Position numbers and translations under genes: made by a program
Notes under the pieces: generated by a model
The model's database searches: none
Told to the model about the DNA's origin: nothing
The model's input: the letters and a program-made list of their open reading frames with translations, nothing else
Assembly: GCF_009765225.1 (NCBI RefSeq)
Contig: NZ_VMSF01000001.1
Coordinates: forward strand, 620,001-684,000
DNA length: 64,000 nt
Origin: Leifsonia sp. AG29
Lineage (GTDB): Bacteria; Actinomycetota; Actinomycetes; Actinomycetales; Microbacteriaceae
Reading direction: 5' to 3'
Part shown: in pieces, positions 1 to 8,203 of the stretch
How the letters are laid out: each line of letters opens with the position of its first letter
Position numbering within the stretch: position 1 is the first letter of the stretch

Positions 1-1
1 G

Positions 2-601
2 GACTGGCAGGGCAAGGAGCTGTCCTACGCCACGCAGACGGTCGACGACTGGGTGAACAAGGGCTACATCTCCAAGGACTCCTCGGGGCTCAAGGCCGAG
101 GACGCCGGCACCTCGTTCATCTCCGGGAAGTACCCGATTTTCTTCTCGGGCAGCTGGTGGTACGGCCGGTTCCAGACCGAGATCAAGGACTACCAGTGGG
201 GCACGTTCCTCTTCCCGGGCGCGAAGATGTCGCCCGGATCCGCCGGCAACATGTGGGTCGTCCCGCAGAACGCGAAGAACAAGGCGCTCGCCGAGAAGTT
301 CATCGACATCACGATGACCCCGAAGATCCAGGCGATCATCGGCAACAACGGCGGCGTGCCCGTCGCGGCGAAGACGAGCGACATCACCGACGCCAAGTCG
401 AAGGAGCTCATCGCGAACTTCAACGCCCTGACCGGTGAGGACGGCATCGCCTACTACCCCGACTGGCCCACGCCGACGTTCTACGACCAGCTCAACGCCG
501 GCCTCCAGGAGCTGATCAACGGGACGAAGTCCCCGGCCGCCGTCAACAAGGAGCTCGGCGGCGAGTATCAGGACGGCGTCGACCAGATCGTCAACCAGTA
601 G
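2..601 (+). CDS. Carbohydrate ABC transporter substrate-binding protein (C-terminal part)
   Basis: Partial gene: the reading frame is open from base 2, so the true start lies outside the window. The visible 199 residues look like the C-terminal lobe of a family 1 extracellular sugar-binding protein, with an aromatic GSWWYGRF stretch and a closing segment (MWVVPQNAKNKALAEKFIDI) typical of these proteins. It would bind an oligosaccharide outside the cell and deliver it to the two permeases encoded next. The GTG at 53 is an internal valine codon, not a start. A strong stem-loop follows the stop. The exact sugar cannot be read from this fragment; the downstream GH31 enzyme suggests an alpha-xylosyl or alpha-glucosyl oligosaccharide (inference). 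Confidence 0.85.
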   Translation, partial: DWQGKELSYATQTVDDWVNKGYISKDSSGLKAEDAGTSFISGKYPIFFSGSWWYGRFQTEIKDYQWGTFLFPGAKMSPGSAGNMWVVPQNAKNKALAEKFIDITMTPKIQAIIGNNGGVPVAAKTSDITDAKSKELIANFNALTGEDGIAYYPDWPTPTFYDQLNAGLQELINGTKSPAAVNKELGGEYQDGVDQIVNQ

Positions 602-614
602 CACCCGTCGCGGT

Positions 615-648
615 CGCTGCCGTCCCTCCCGCCGGAGGGACGGCAGCG
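615..648 (+). promoter_or_regulatory. Stem-loop between binding-protein and permease genes
   Basis: Perfect 15-bp arms (615-629 and 634-648) with a 4-base loop and no T-run. A hairpin at this place in sugar ABC operons commonly stabilises the upstream mRNA or partly stops transcription, so the binding protein is made in excess over the permeases; that role here is inference. Confidence 0.7.
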
Positions 649-667
649 GCCGGGCAAGGAGAGAGTC

Positions 668-1612
668 ATGAGTATCGCGGTGAAGGAACGCGGGCGCAGC
701 GAGTCGCTGCTGCCGGCGAGCGGGCGCGGTTCGTTCTGGTGGTATCTGCTGCCGGGCTTCGTGCTGCTGGCGGTGATCGTCCTGATCCCGCTCGTGTGGA
801 ACGTCTACCTGAGCTTCACGAGCTACCGGGGCATCCGGCCGCCGAAGTTCATCGGCCTGCATAACTGGGTGCGCCTGTTCCAGGACGAGAAGTTCTGGAC
901 CTCGTTCGGCAACTCGATCGCGATGATCCTCGCGATGGTGATCATCCCGACCCTTGTCGGCCTCATCCTCGCGGCGATGCTGTTCGACCTCGTCGGCAAG
1001 AAGTTCGGCGGGAGGCTCGCGAGCTTCCTGCGCGCGACCTACTACCTCCCGCAGATCCTCCCCGTGGTGATCGCCGCCATCGTCATCGGCTGGATCCTCC
1101 GGCCCGACAACGGCGCGCTCAACCAGATCCTCGCGGCGGTCGGGCTCGGCGAGCTGCAGCACAACTGGCTCGGCAGCCCGGACACGGCTCTCGCGTCGAT
1201 CATGGCGGTGATGGTCTGGGTGCAGATCGGCTACCCGGTCGTCATCTTCATGGCCGCGCTCCAGCGGGTCGACCCCGAGCTCTACGAGGCGGCCGAATTG
1301 GACGGGGCCAACTGGTTCCAGCGGTTCCGGTCGATCACCGTCACGATCATCCGGCCGGAGATCTTCGTCGTGACCCTCACCTGCACGATCGCGGCGCTCA
1401 AAGTGTTCGGACCCGTCTACACGCTGACCCGCGGCGGTCCCGGCACGGCGACGATGGTGCCGAGCTACTACTCGTACAGCGAGTTCTTCCAGAGCCAGCA
1501 GGTGGGTTACGGCGCGACGATCGCGACCGCTCTGACGGTCGTCATCATCGCCGTCTCCATCCTCTTCATCGTCGCCCAGAACCGGGCCGAGCGCAGGGAG
1601 AACGAGCGCTGA
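668..1612 (+). CDS. Carbohydrate ABC transporter permease, MalF/UgpA type
   Basis: A 314-residue inner-membrane permease of the binding-protein-dependent sugar transporter family. About six hydrophobic segments are visible, the first at residues 25-50. The cytoplasmic EAA loop that contacts the ATPase reads EAAELDGANWFQRFRSIT near residues 215-232. An AAGGAGAG ribosome site lies just before the ATG. The stop overlaps the ATG of the second permease by one base, so the two are translationally coupled. No ATPase gene follows, so the transporter probably uses a shared MsmK/MsiK-type ATPase encoded elsewhere (family knowledge, not visible here). Confidence 0.9.
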   Translation: MSIAVKERGRSESLLPASGRGSFWWYLLPGFVLLAVIVLIPLVWNVYLSFTSYRGIRPPKFIGLHNWVRLFQDEKFWTSFGNSIAMILAMVIIPTLVGLILAAMLFDLVGKKFGGRLASFLRATYYLPQILPVVIAAIVIGWILRPDNGALNQILAAVGLGELQHNWLGSPDTALASIMAVMVWVQIGYPVVIFMAALQRVDPELYEAAELDGANWFQRFRSITVTIIRPEIFVVTLTCTIAALKVFGPVYTLTRGGPGTATMVPSYYSYSEFFQSQQVGYGATIATALTVVIIAVSILFIVAQNRAERRENER

Positions 1613-2508
1613 TGTCCACGACCATCGCCCGCCCCGAGTCGAGCACGGCCACCCCTCCGGAGCGCCGGCTCACCCGGCAGAAGCCGCGCAAGACGACCGC
1701 CGACTGCGTCATCCTCGCCGTCGCGATCGTGATCGGCGTCGCCATCGCCTTCCCGTTCCTGCTCATCCTGATCAACTCGTTCAAGAGCCCGGCGGACTAC
1801 AACGCGGGCGGCCCCCTCCAGCTGCCGACGTCGTTCTACACGGACGGCATCGTGAACTTCTGGAACCGGGTGAACTTCCCCGAGAAGCTGTGGAACTCGG
1901 TCTTCATCTCCGGCGTGGTGTCGATCCTCGCGGTCGTCATCTCGGTGCTCAACGCCTACGCGCTCGGTATCGGGAGGGTGAAGGCGCGCACCTGGATCAT
2001 CGTCCTGTTCCTGCTGGCCAACATGCTCCCGCAGGAGGCGCTGCTCTACCCGCTGTACTTCATGTTCAAGCAGGTGGGCCTGTACGACAACGTGTGGAGC
2101 GTCATCATCATCTTCACGGTGATCCAGAGCGCGTTCGGCACCTATCTGCTGTCGAGCGTCTACGGCACCTTCCCGAAGGAGGTGCTCGAGGCGGCTTCGC
2201 TCGACGGCGCGGGCAAGTGGCGCATCCTGTGGCGCGTCGTCGTGCCGATCTCGCGCCCGACCCTCAGCGTGCTCCTCATCTTCTTCTTCATCTGGACCTG
2301 GAACGAGTTCCTGATCCCGCTCACCTTCCTCGTGTCGAACGACAACCAGACGGTGCCCGTGGCGATCAGCGTGCTGCAGGGCGACCGCCTCATGGACGTG
2401 ACCACCACCTCCGCGTCGGCGCTGCTCGGCCTCATCCCGACGCTCGTCTTCTTCCTCATCTTCCAGCGCACCCTGACCCGCGGCATCACGGCCGGCGCGG
2501 TCAAGTAA
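1612..2508 (+). CDS. Carbohydrate ABC transporter permease, MalG type
   Basis: Second membrane subunit, 298 residues, starting at an ATG that shares a base with the previous stop codon. It has a cytoplasmic N-terminus with basic and proline residues, a first membrane helix around residues 35-60, several more helices, and an EAA loop (EVLEAASLDGAGKWRILWRV) near residues 185-205 for the ATPase contact. It would pair with the product of 668-1612 to form the channel. Substrate is inferred from the neighbours only. Length and layout are normal for the MalG family. Confidence 0.9.
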   Translation: MSTTIARPESSTATPPERRLTRQKPRKTTADCVILAVAIVIGVAIAFPFLLILINSFKSPADYNAGGPLQLPTSFYTDGIVNFWNRVNFPEKLWNSVFISGVVSILAVVISVLNAYALGIGRVKARTWIIVLFLLANMLPQEALLYPLYFMFKQVGLYDNVWSVIIIFTVIQSAFGTYLLSSVYGTFPKEVLEAASLDGAGKWRILWRVVVPISRPTLSVLLIFFFIWTWNEFLIPLTFLVSNDNQTVPVAISVLQGDRLMDVTTTSASALLGLIPTLVFFLIFQRTLTRGITAGAVK

Positions 2509-2524
2509 AGGACACGACCCCCGC

Positions 2525-4789
2525 ATGAAGTTCACCGACGGTTTCTGGATGCTCCGCGACGGCGTCACGCCGGTCTACGCCCAGGAGGCGTACGACGTGT
2601 GCGCCGGCGACGGCACCCTCACGGTCACCGCGCCCGGCAAGGTCATCGAGCGGCGCGGCGACACGCTCAACCGCCCGACCCTGACGGTCACCCTGTCGTC
2701 GCCGCTCGCGAACGTGGTCCGGGTGCGCGTCGACCACTGGCAGGGCGCCCGGGAGGGACGCGGCTTCGAACTGCGGGCCGAGCCCGGTCACGCCAGCGTG
2801 AGCGTCGACGACGAGTCCGGGATGCTCCGCAGCGGTGATCTGTCCGCGACCGTCCGTCGCGGTGCGCCCTGGTCGCTGACGTTCTCGGCGGGGGAGCCCG
2901 GATCGGGCGAGGAGCGCGTGCTCACCGCGAGCGGGGCCAAATCCCTCGGCTATCTGACGGTAGCGGGCGATGGCCCCTACGTGCACGAGCAGCTCTCGCT
3001 CGGCGTCGGCGAGCTCGTCTACGGCCTCGGAGAGAGATTCGGGCCGCTCGTGAAGAACGGCCAGGTCGTCGACGTGTGGAACGCCGACGGGGGCACCTCC
3101 AGCGAGCAGGCCTATAAGAACGTCCCCTTCTATCTGACGAACCGCGGGTATGGCGTGTTCGTGAACCACCCCGGCCACGTCTCCTACGAGGTCGGGTCCG
3201 AGACGGTCGAGCGGGTGCAGTTCTCGGTGGCCGGCGAGTCGCTCGAGTACTTCCTCATCTACGGGCCGAGCCCGAAGCAGATCCTCGAGCGGTACACCGC
3301 ACTGACCGGTCGCCCGGCGTCCGTCCCGGCCTGGTCGTACGGGCTGTGGCTGTCGACGAGCTTCACCACCTCCTACGACGAGGAGACGGTCAACTCGTTC
3401 ATCGACGGCATGGCCGAGCGCGACCTCCCGCTGAGCGTGTTCCACTTCGACTGCTTCTGGATGCGCGAGTTCAACTGGTGCGACTTCGAGTGGGACCCGC
3501 GCACCTTCCCCGACCCCGAGGGGATGCTCGCGCGCCTCCACGGCAAGGACCTCCGCGTGTGCGTCTGGCTGAACCCGTACATCGGGCAACGGTCGCCGCT
3601 GTTCGCCGAGGCGGCGGCCGCCGGCTACCTCGTCAAGCGCCCGAACGGCGACGTCTGGCAGTGGGACATGTGGCAGGCGGGCATGGGGCTCGTCGACTTC
3701 ACGAACCCGGAGGCGACCCGCTGGTTCCAGGAGAAGCTCCGGCATCTCGTGGCGCAGGGCGTCGACTGCTTCAAGACCGACTTCGGCGAGCGGATCCCGC
3801 TCGAGGTGGAGTACTTCGACGGCACCTCGCCGGAGCGCATGCACAACCTCTACACGCAGCTCTACAATGAGGCCGTCTTCGAGGTGCTCGAGGAGGCGCG
3901 CGGCGAGGGCGAGGCCGTGCTCTTCGCCCGGTCCGCGACCACCGGCGGGCAGCGCCTCCCGGTGCACTGGGGAGGGGACAACACCTCCAGCTACGAGTCG
4001 ATGGCGGAGACCCTGCGCGGCGGGCTGTCGCTCGCCTTCAGCGGGTTCGGCTTCTGGAGCCATGACATCGGCGGCTTCGAGGGGACGCCCGACCCCGGCG
4101 TGTTCAAGCGCTGGACGGCGTTCGGCCTCCTCTCGAGCCACTCGCGCCTCCACGGGAGCGACTCGGTGCGCGTGCCGTGGGCGTTCGACGAGGAGGCGGT
4201 GGAGGTCACCCGCCGCTTCACGAAGCTGAAGCTGCGCCTCATGCCGTACCTGTTCGCCGCGGGCGGGGAGGCGCACGCCCACGGGACCCCGCTCATGCGC
4301 CCGATACAGCTGGAGTTCCCCGGCGATCCGGCCGTCGAGTACCTGGACCGCCAGTACATGCTCGGCAGCGACCTGCTCGTGGCCCCCGTCTTCTCGCCGT
4401 CGGAGGTGTCGTTCTACCTCCCGGCCGGCCGCTGGACCGAGTTCTTCTCGGGACGCGTCGTCGAGGGCGGACGCTGGCTCCACGAGTCGCACGGATTCGA
4501 CAGCCTGCCGCTGTATGTGCGCGAAGGGGCGGTCCTGCCGCTCAGCGCCCGGGAGGATCGGCCCGACCACGACTACCGGGAAGGGCTGACCCTCGCTGTC
4601 TATCCCGGTGAGGACGGCGAACGCAGCGTCACCGTGACGACGCCCGAGGGCGCGGTCGCCGAGTACACCGTTGTCCGGTCCGGTGACGCGCTGGGGGCGA
4701 CCGGCCCGGGGGAGTACCCGTTCCGGCTCGTGGACGTCGCCACGGGACGCGAGGTCGTCGCCTCGGGCGGTCGCGCCTCCATCGGGTAA
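2525..4789 (+). CDS. GH31 alpha-glycosidase, alpha-xylosidase (YicI) type
   Basis: A 754-residue glycoside hydrolase family 31 enzyme, close in length to E. coli YicI (772). The nucleophile region KTDFGERIP places the catalytic Asp at about residue 419, and the acid/base motif HWGGDN places Asp at about 485; both sit three residues from the YicI positions 416 and 482. Such enzymes release alpha-linked xylose, or sometimes glucose, from the non-reducing end of oligosaccharides. No signal peptide is seen, so it would act in the cytoplasm on sugar imported by the preceding transporter. It starts 16 bases after the permease stop with an AAGGA site. Alpha-xylosidase is the best call; alpha-glucosidase is the alternative. 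Confidence 0.88.
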   Translation: MKFTDGFWMLRDGVTPVYAQEAYDVCAGDGTLTVTAPGKVIERRGDTLNRPTLTVTLSSPLANVVRVRVDHWQGAREGRGFELRAEPGHASVSVDDESGMLRSGDLSATVRRGAPWSLTFSAGEPGSGEERVLTASGAKSLGYLTVAGDGPYVHEQLSLGVGELVYGLGERFGPLVKNGQVVDVWNADGGTSSEQAYKNVPFYLTNRGYGVFVNHPGHVSYEVGSETVERVQFSVAGESLEYFLIYGPSPKQILERYTALTGRPASVPAWSYGLWLSTSFTTSYDEETVNSFIDGMAERDLPLSVFHFDCFWMREFNWCDFEWDPRTFPDPEGMLARLHGKDLRVCVWLNPYIGQRSPLFAEAAAAGYLVKRPNGDVWQWDMWQAGMGLVDFTNPEATRWFQEKLRHLVAQGVDCFKTDFGERIPLEVEYFDGTSPERMHNLYTQLYNEAVFEVLEEARGEGEAVLFARSATTGGQRLPVHWGGDNTSSYESMAETLRGGLSLAFSGFGFWSHDIGGFEGTPDPGVFKRWTAFGLLSSHSRLHGSDSVRVPWAFDEEAVEVTRRFTKLKLRLMPYLFAAGGEAHAHGTPLMRPIQLEFPGDPAVEYLDRQYMLGSDLLVAPVFSPSEVSFYLPAGRWTEFFSGRVVEGGRWLHESHGFDSLPLYVREGAVLPLSAREDRPDHDYREGLTLAVYPGEDGERSVTVTTPEGAVAEYTVVRSGDALGATGPGEYPFRLVDVATGREVVASGGRASIG

Positions 4790-4956
4790 CGGGTGGTGGC
4801 CGTCGGCGGAGGTCGTCGCCTCCCGGCCGTGTGCCGTCGAGGTGCTCGCAGGTGCGCCCGCGTGCGGCGTGTCGGCAGCATCTGCGTGCACCTCGAGTCA
4901 GGGGGTGCGAGGACGGGCCGGGAGGCCGGCCCGCGGGACCGGTACAGTTGCGAGGA

Positions 4957-6138
4957 ATGAACGGCAGGACGACGGCGGGGAACAACCTCGACACGGTGCG
5001 CAGGCACAACCTGTCGATCGTGCTCGGGATCGTCCACCGCCGCGGCCCCGTCGCCCGCTCGGTGCTCACGCAGGAGACCGGCCTCAACCGCTCGACGATC
5101 GGCGCGCTGGTCGCGGAGCTCGTCGAGCTCGGTCTCGTGGTCGAGCGCGACCCCGAGACGAGCAACCGGGTCGGCCGGCCCTCGCCGCTCATCGCGGCGA
5201 ACGGGCGTGTCGTGGCGATCGCGGTGAACCCGGAGATCGACGCCGTCACCGTCGGCGTCGTCGGGCTCGACGCCCGCGTTCACCGGCGCGTGCGGTACCC
5301 CACCGGACACGTCCCGACGGCGAGGGAGGCGGCGGCCATCGCAGCCGCCGTGGTCGACGGATTGCGGCCCGACCTCGCGGCCGCGACCCGGGTCGTCGGC
5401 GTCGGCGTGGCCGTTCCGGGGCTGGTCCGCGAGGAGGACGGCGTCGTCCGCCTGGCCCCGCATCTCGAGTGGGCGGAGGAGCCGTTCGCCGCGGAGCTCG
5501 CCGCAGCCACGGGCTACCCGGCGCTCGCGGCGAACGACGCCAGCCTCGGCGCGAACGCCGAACGCCTGTTCGGGGCGGGCCGAGGTGCGTCCGACATCGT
5601 CTATCTCAACGGCGGTGCCTCCGGCATCGGCGCGGGCGTGATCGTCGGCGGGGAGCCCCTGACCGGCATCAGCGGCTACGCGGGCGAGCTCGGGCACACG
5701 CTGGTGAACTCGTCGGGTATCCGCTGCCACTGCGGCGCGATCGGCTGTCTCGAGACCGAGGTGAGCCAGCGTTCCCTGCTGCGAGTGCTGGGGATGGAGG
5801 CGGCCGACAACGACGAGCTCGCCCGTGCACTCTCGGCCGCCGTCGCCCGCGGCGATGCATCCGTCATCGCCGAAGTGGACCGCCAGCTCGGGTACCTCTC
5901 CACCGCCCTCCGCAATGCGACGAACGTCTTCGATCCGGAGCGCATCGTCCTGGGCGGCTTCCTCGGGGCGCTGCACGCGCTCGCCCCGGAACGGCTCCCG
6001 GCGATGGTGGCGGAGCAGGCGCTCGCCGCATCGGCGGAGCGTCTCTCCATCGTCCGCGCCGCCCTCGGCTCCGACATCCTGATGATCGGCGCGGCCGAGC
6101 TCGCGTTCTCCCCGCTGCTCGCGGCGCCCGCCTCCTGA
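4957..6138 (+). CDS. ROK-family transcriptional regulator
   Basis: A 393-residue repressor of the NagC/XylR type. The N-terminus carries a winged helix-turn-helix (LTQETGLNRSTIGALVAELV, around residues 37-56). The C-terminal ROK domain has the zinc-binding signature CHCGAIGCLE beginning at about residue 257. The ATG at 4957 was chosen over an upstream start at 4831 because the homologous sequence begins there and a TACAGT box lies 14 bases before it (4943-4948), suggesting a leaderless transcript. It most likely senses a sugar and controls the adjacent uptake and GH31 genes; the operator was not identified. Confidence 0.88.
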   Translation: MNGRTTAGNNLDTVRRHNLSIVLGIVHRRGPVARSVLTQETGLNRSTIGALVAELVELGLVVERDPETSNRVGRPSPLIAANGRVVAIAVNPEIDAVTVGVVGLDARVHRRVRYPTGHVPTAREAAAIAAAVVDGLRPDLAAATRVVGVGVAVPGLVREEDGVVRLAPHLEWAEEPFAAELAAATGYPALAANDASLGANAERLFGAGRGASDIVYLNGGASGIGAGVIVGGEPLTGISGYAGELGHTLVNSSGIRCHCGAIGCLETEVSQRSLLRVLGMEAADNDELARALSAAVARGDASVIAEVDRQLGYLSTALRNATNVFDPERIVLGGFLGALHALAPERLPAMVAEQALAASAERLSIVRAALGSDILMIGAAELAFSPLLAAPAS

Positions 6139-6150
6139 CGCCCACGCCGC

Positions 6151-6557
6151 TGCATTCGTGCCGAATGTGGGCGTGGACGGTGCGTTGCGCTGCATTCGTG
6201 CCGAATGTGGCAACGCTGCTGGGCGCAGGCGGCGCTGCATTCGTGCTGAATGTAGGCGTGGGCTAGGCGTTGCGCTGCATTCGTGCCGAATGTGGCAACG
6301 CTGCTGGGCGCAGGCGGAGGCGGACTGCATTCGTGCTGAATGTAGGCGTGGGCTAGGCGTTGCGCTGCATTCGTGCCGAATGTGGCAACGCTGCTGGGCG
6401 CAGGCGCAGGCGGACTGCATTCGGGCCGAATGTGGGCCCGGGCTAGGCGTTGCGCTGCATTCGTGCCGAATGCGGCAACGCTGCTCGGTGGAGGCGGACT
6501 GCATTCGTGCTGAATGTGGGCCCGGGTTAGGCGTTGCGCTGCATTCGTGCCGAATGT
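6151..6557 (+). repeat. Ten-copy array of an 18-bp palindromic element
   Basis: The core TGCATTCGTGCCGAATGT contains a perfect inverted repeat, CATTCG-TGC-CGAATG. Copies start at 6151, 6191, 6236, 6276, 6326, 6366, 6416, 6456, 6500 and 6540. Spacing alternates between 40 and 44-50 bases, so the elements form pairs in a higher-order tandem unit of 84-90 bases. Several left copies have TGCTGAATG, breaking one pair next to the loop. Sequence between copies is itself repeated. No gene is evident on either strand; long antisense reading frames here are artefacts of the repeat. Half copies (GCATTCGTG) recur at 6712 and at the start codon of the next gene. Confidence 0.9.
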
Positions 6558-6559
6558 GG

Positions 6560-6696
6560 CGAGGGCACGCGAGGGCACGGGAGGCTCGGGAGGCACGGGA
6601 GGCACGGGAGGCACGGGAGGCACGCGAGGGCACGGGAGGCACGGGAGGCACGGGAGGCGCGGGAGGCACGCGAGGGCACGGGAGGCACGGGAGGCG
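6560..6696 (+). repeat. G-rich 9-bp minisatellite
   Basis: Imperfect tandem copies of GGGAGGCAC with variants GCGAGGGCAC, GGGAGGCTC and GGGAGGCGC, immediately after the palindrome array. Regularly spaced G-runs on the top strand could form G-quadruplex or R-loop structures. Nothing coding is evident. It separates the ROK gene from the promoter region of the exporter gene. Confidence 0.85.
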
Positions 6697-6788
6697 GCCG
6701 AGGGGCCCTCTGCATTCGTGGGAAGAAAAGCAACAATGTTCACGTTCACATTTCCGACGCGATTCGTTGTAGAGTAGTAAGCAGTTTC

Positions 6789-6808
6789 CCCTCGAATCGA
6801 TTCGAGGG
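6789..6808. promoter_or_regulatory. Perfect 20-bp palindrome upstream of MFS exporter
   Basis: CCCTCGAATCGATTCGAGGG is fully self-complementary. It lies about 100 bases before the exporter start and just after an AT-richer, promoter-like stretch (about 6735-6780). This is a typical position for a repressor operator of the TetR or MarR kind. No regulator gene is adjacent, so the protein that would bind it is unknown. Confidence 0.6.
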
Positions 6809-6905
6809 CATCCACGAGCACCGCGGCGACGACCGCGGTGTCGTCGTTTGCGCCCTGCTGCGCCGCCCTCCCTGCCAGCCTCCCCGACAGCCAAGGACCC
6901 CATTC

Positions 6906-8171
6906 GTGACCACCGTCACTTCCGCCACCCCCGTCACCACAGGGACCACCGTCGTGCATCCCGGCGATTCGCTCACCGGTCGCCAGCGCCTGACGTACAT
7001 CCTCATCCTGGGTGCCCTCACGGCACTCGGTCCGTTCACCATCGACACCTACCTCCCGGCGCTGCCGACCCTCCAGCAGGACTTCGCCGTCTCGACCGCC
7101 GCGATCCAGCTCACCCTGACCGCCACGACGATCGGGTTCGGCCTCGGGCAGCTGCTCGTGGGGCCGTGGTCCGACAAGATCGGCCGGCGGACCCCGCTCA
7201 TGATCGCCACGGGCGTGCACATCGTCTCGTGCCTGTGCGCCTCCGTCGCTCCGAACGTCGAGCTCCTCGGCGTCGCCCGCACGCTGCAGGGAATCGGCGC
7301 CGCGGCGGGCGGCGTCGTGGCGATGGCCATGGTGCGCGACCTCTTCGGCGGCCGGCCGCTCGTGCGGATGCTCAGCCGCCTGGCGCTGGTCAACGGGCTG
7401 GCACCCGTCCTCGCGCCGGTCGTCGGATCGTCCCTCCTGCTCGTGATGCCGTGGCGCGGGATCTTCGTCGTGCTGGCCGCCTACGGCCTGTTCGTGGTCG
7501 CCTGCGTCGCGCTCTGGATCCGCGAGACGCTCCCGAAGGAGCGCCGGCACGACAGCGGGCACGCGACGGTCGGGCAGCGCTACCGGGCGGTGCTCTCCGA
7601 CCGCGTGTTCGTGGGCATCGCGATCGTGGGGGCCGCGAACTTCACCGGCCTGTTCTCGTACCTGTCGTCGAGCTCGTTCATCTTCCAGGAGATCTACCGC
7701 TTCAACGCACAGCAGTACGGCCTCCTCTTCGCCGTGAACTCGATCGGCATCATCATCGGCGTGCAGAGCGCGGCGCGGCTGACGAAGTACATCGGCCCGC
7801 AGTGGATCCTCGCGGGCTCGACCGTCGTGATGTTCCTCTCCTCCGTGCTCATCGTGGTGCTCGATCAGGCCCATGCCGGGCTGCTCGGCACGGCGGTCCC
7901 GCTGTGGTTCTTCATCGCGGCCTGCGGCTTCGGCTTCCCGTGCGTCCAGGTGCTCGCGCTCAACGGCCACGGCCACGAGGCGGGCACGGCGGCGAGTCTC
8001 CTCGGAGCGCTCAACTTCGGCACGGCCGGCATCATCTCGCCGATCGTGGGCGTCCTCGGCGTGGGCAGCGCAGCTCCGATGGGGGCGGTGATGGCGATCT
8101 GCGCGCTCGTCTCCATCTCCTCCCTCTGGCTCATCGTCCGGCCGCGGACGGTTCCCGAGCTCGCGCACTGA
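6906..8171 (+). CDS. Bcr/CflA-type MFS drug exporter
   Basis: A 421-residue major facilitator with about twelve membrane segments. The family-typical opening ALGPFTIDTYLPALP lies in the first helix, and the loop motif GPWSDKIGRRTP follows helix 2. Proteins of this DHA1 group export drugs such as bicyclomycin, chloramphenicol or sulfonamides using the proton gradient. The GTG at 6906 is chosen because an AAGGA ribosome site (6893-6897) sits eight bases upstream and translation further upstream would run through repeats. The gene is preceded by a palindromic operator candidate and the repeat block. The substrate cannot be predicted from sequence. Confidence 0.85.
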   Translation: MTTVTSATPVTTGTTVVHPGDSLTGRQRLTYILILGALTALGPFTIDTYLPALPTLQQDFAVSTAAIQLTLTATTIGFGLGQLLVGPWSDKIGRRTPLMIATGVHIVSCLCASVAPNVELLGVARTLQGIGAAAGGVVAMAMVRDLFGGRPLVRMLSRLALVNGLAPVLAPVVGSSLLLVMPWRGIFVVLAAYGLFVVACVALWIRETLPKERRHDSGHATVGQRYRAVLSDRVFVGIAIVGAANFTGLFSYLSSSSFIFQEIYRFNAQQYGLLFAVNSIGIIIGVQSAARLTKYIGPQWILAGSTVVMFLSSVLIVVLDQAHAGLLGTAVPLWFFIAACGFGFPCVQVLALNGHGHEAGTAASLLGALNFGTAGIISPIVGVLGVGSAAPMGAVMAICALVSISSLWLIVRPRTVPELAH

Positions 8172-8203
8172 GTCGCCGCCCGAAGCGAGGGTACGGTGGC
8201 AGC

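Noticed and set aside
2501-4891. Large minus-strand frame opposite the GH31 gene (about 796 codons)
   Set aside because: Antisense shadow of a GC-rich gene: Arg/Ala/His-rich, no motifs, while the plus-strand frame has complete GH31 catalytic residues.
6151-6557. CRISPR array
   Set aside because: The repeated unit is a short palindrome, the intervening sequences are themselves repeats rather than unique spacers, and no cas gene is present.
6527-6903. Collagen-like or Arg/Pro-rich proteins encoded on either strand of the repeat block
   Set aside because: The frames exist only because the 9-bp and 90-bp repeats avoid stops; they have no ribosome sites and no protein-like composition.
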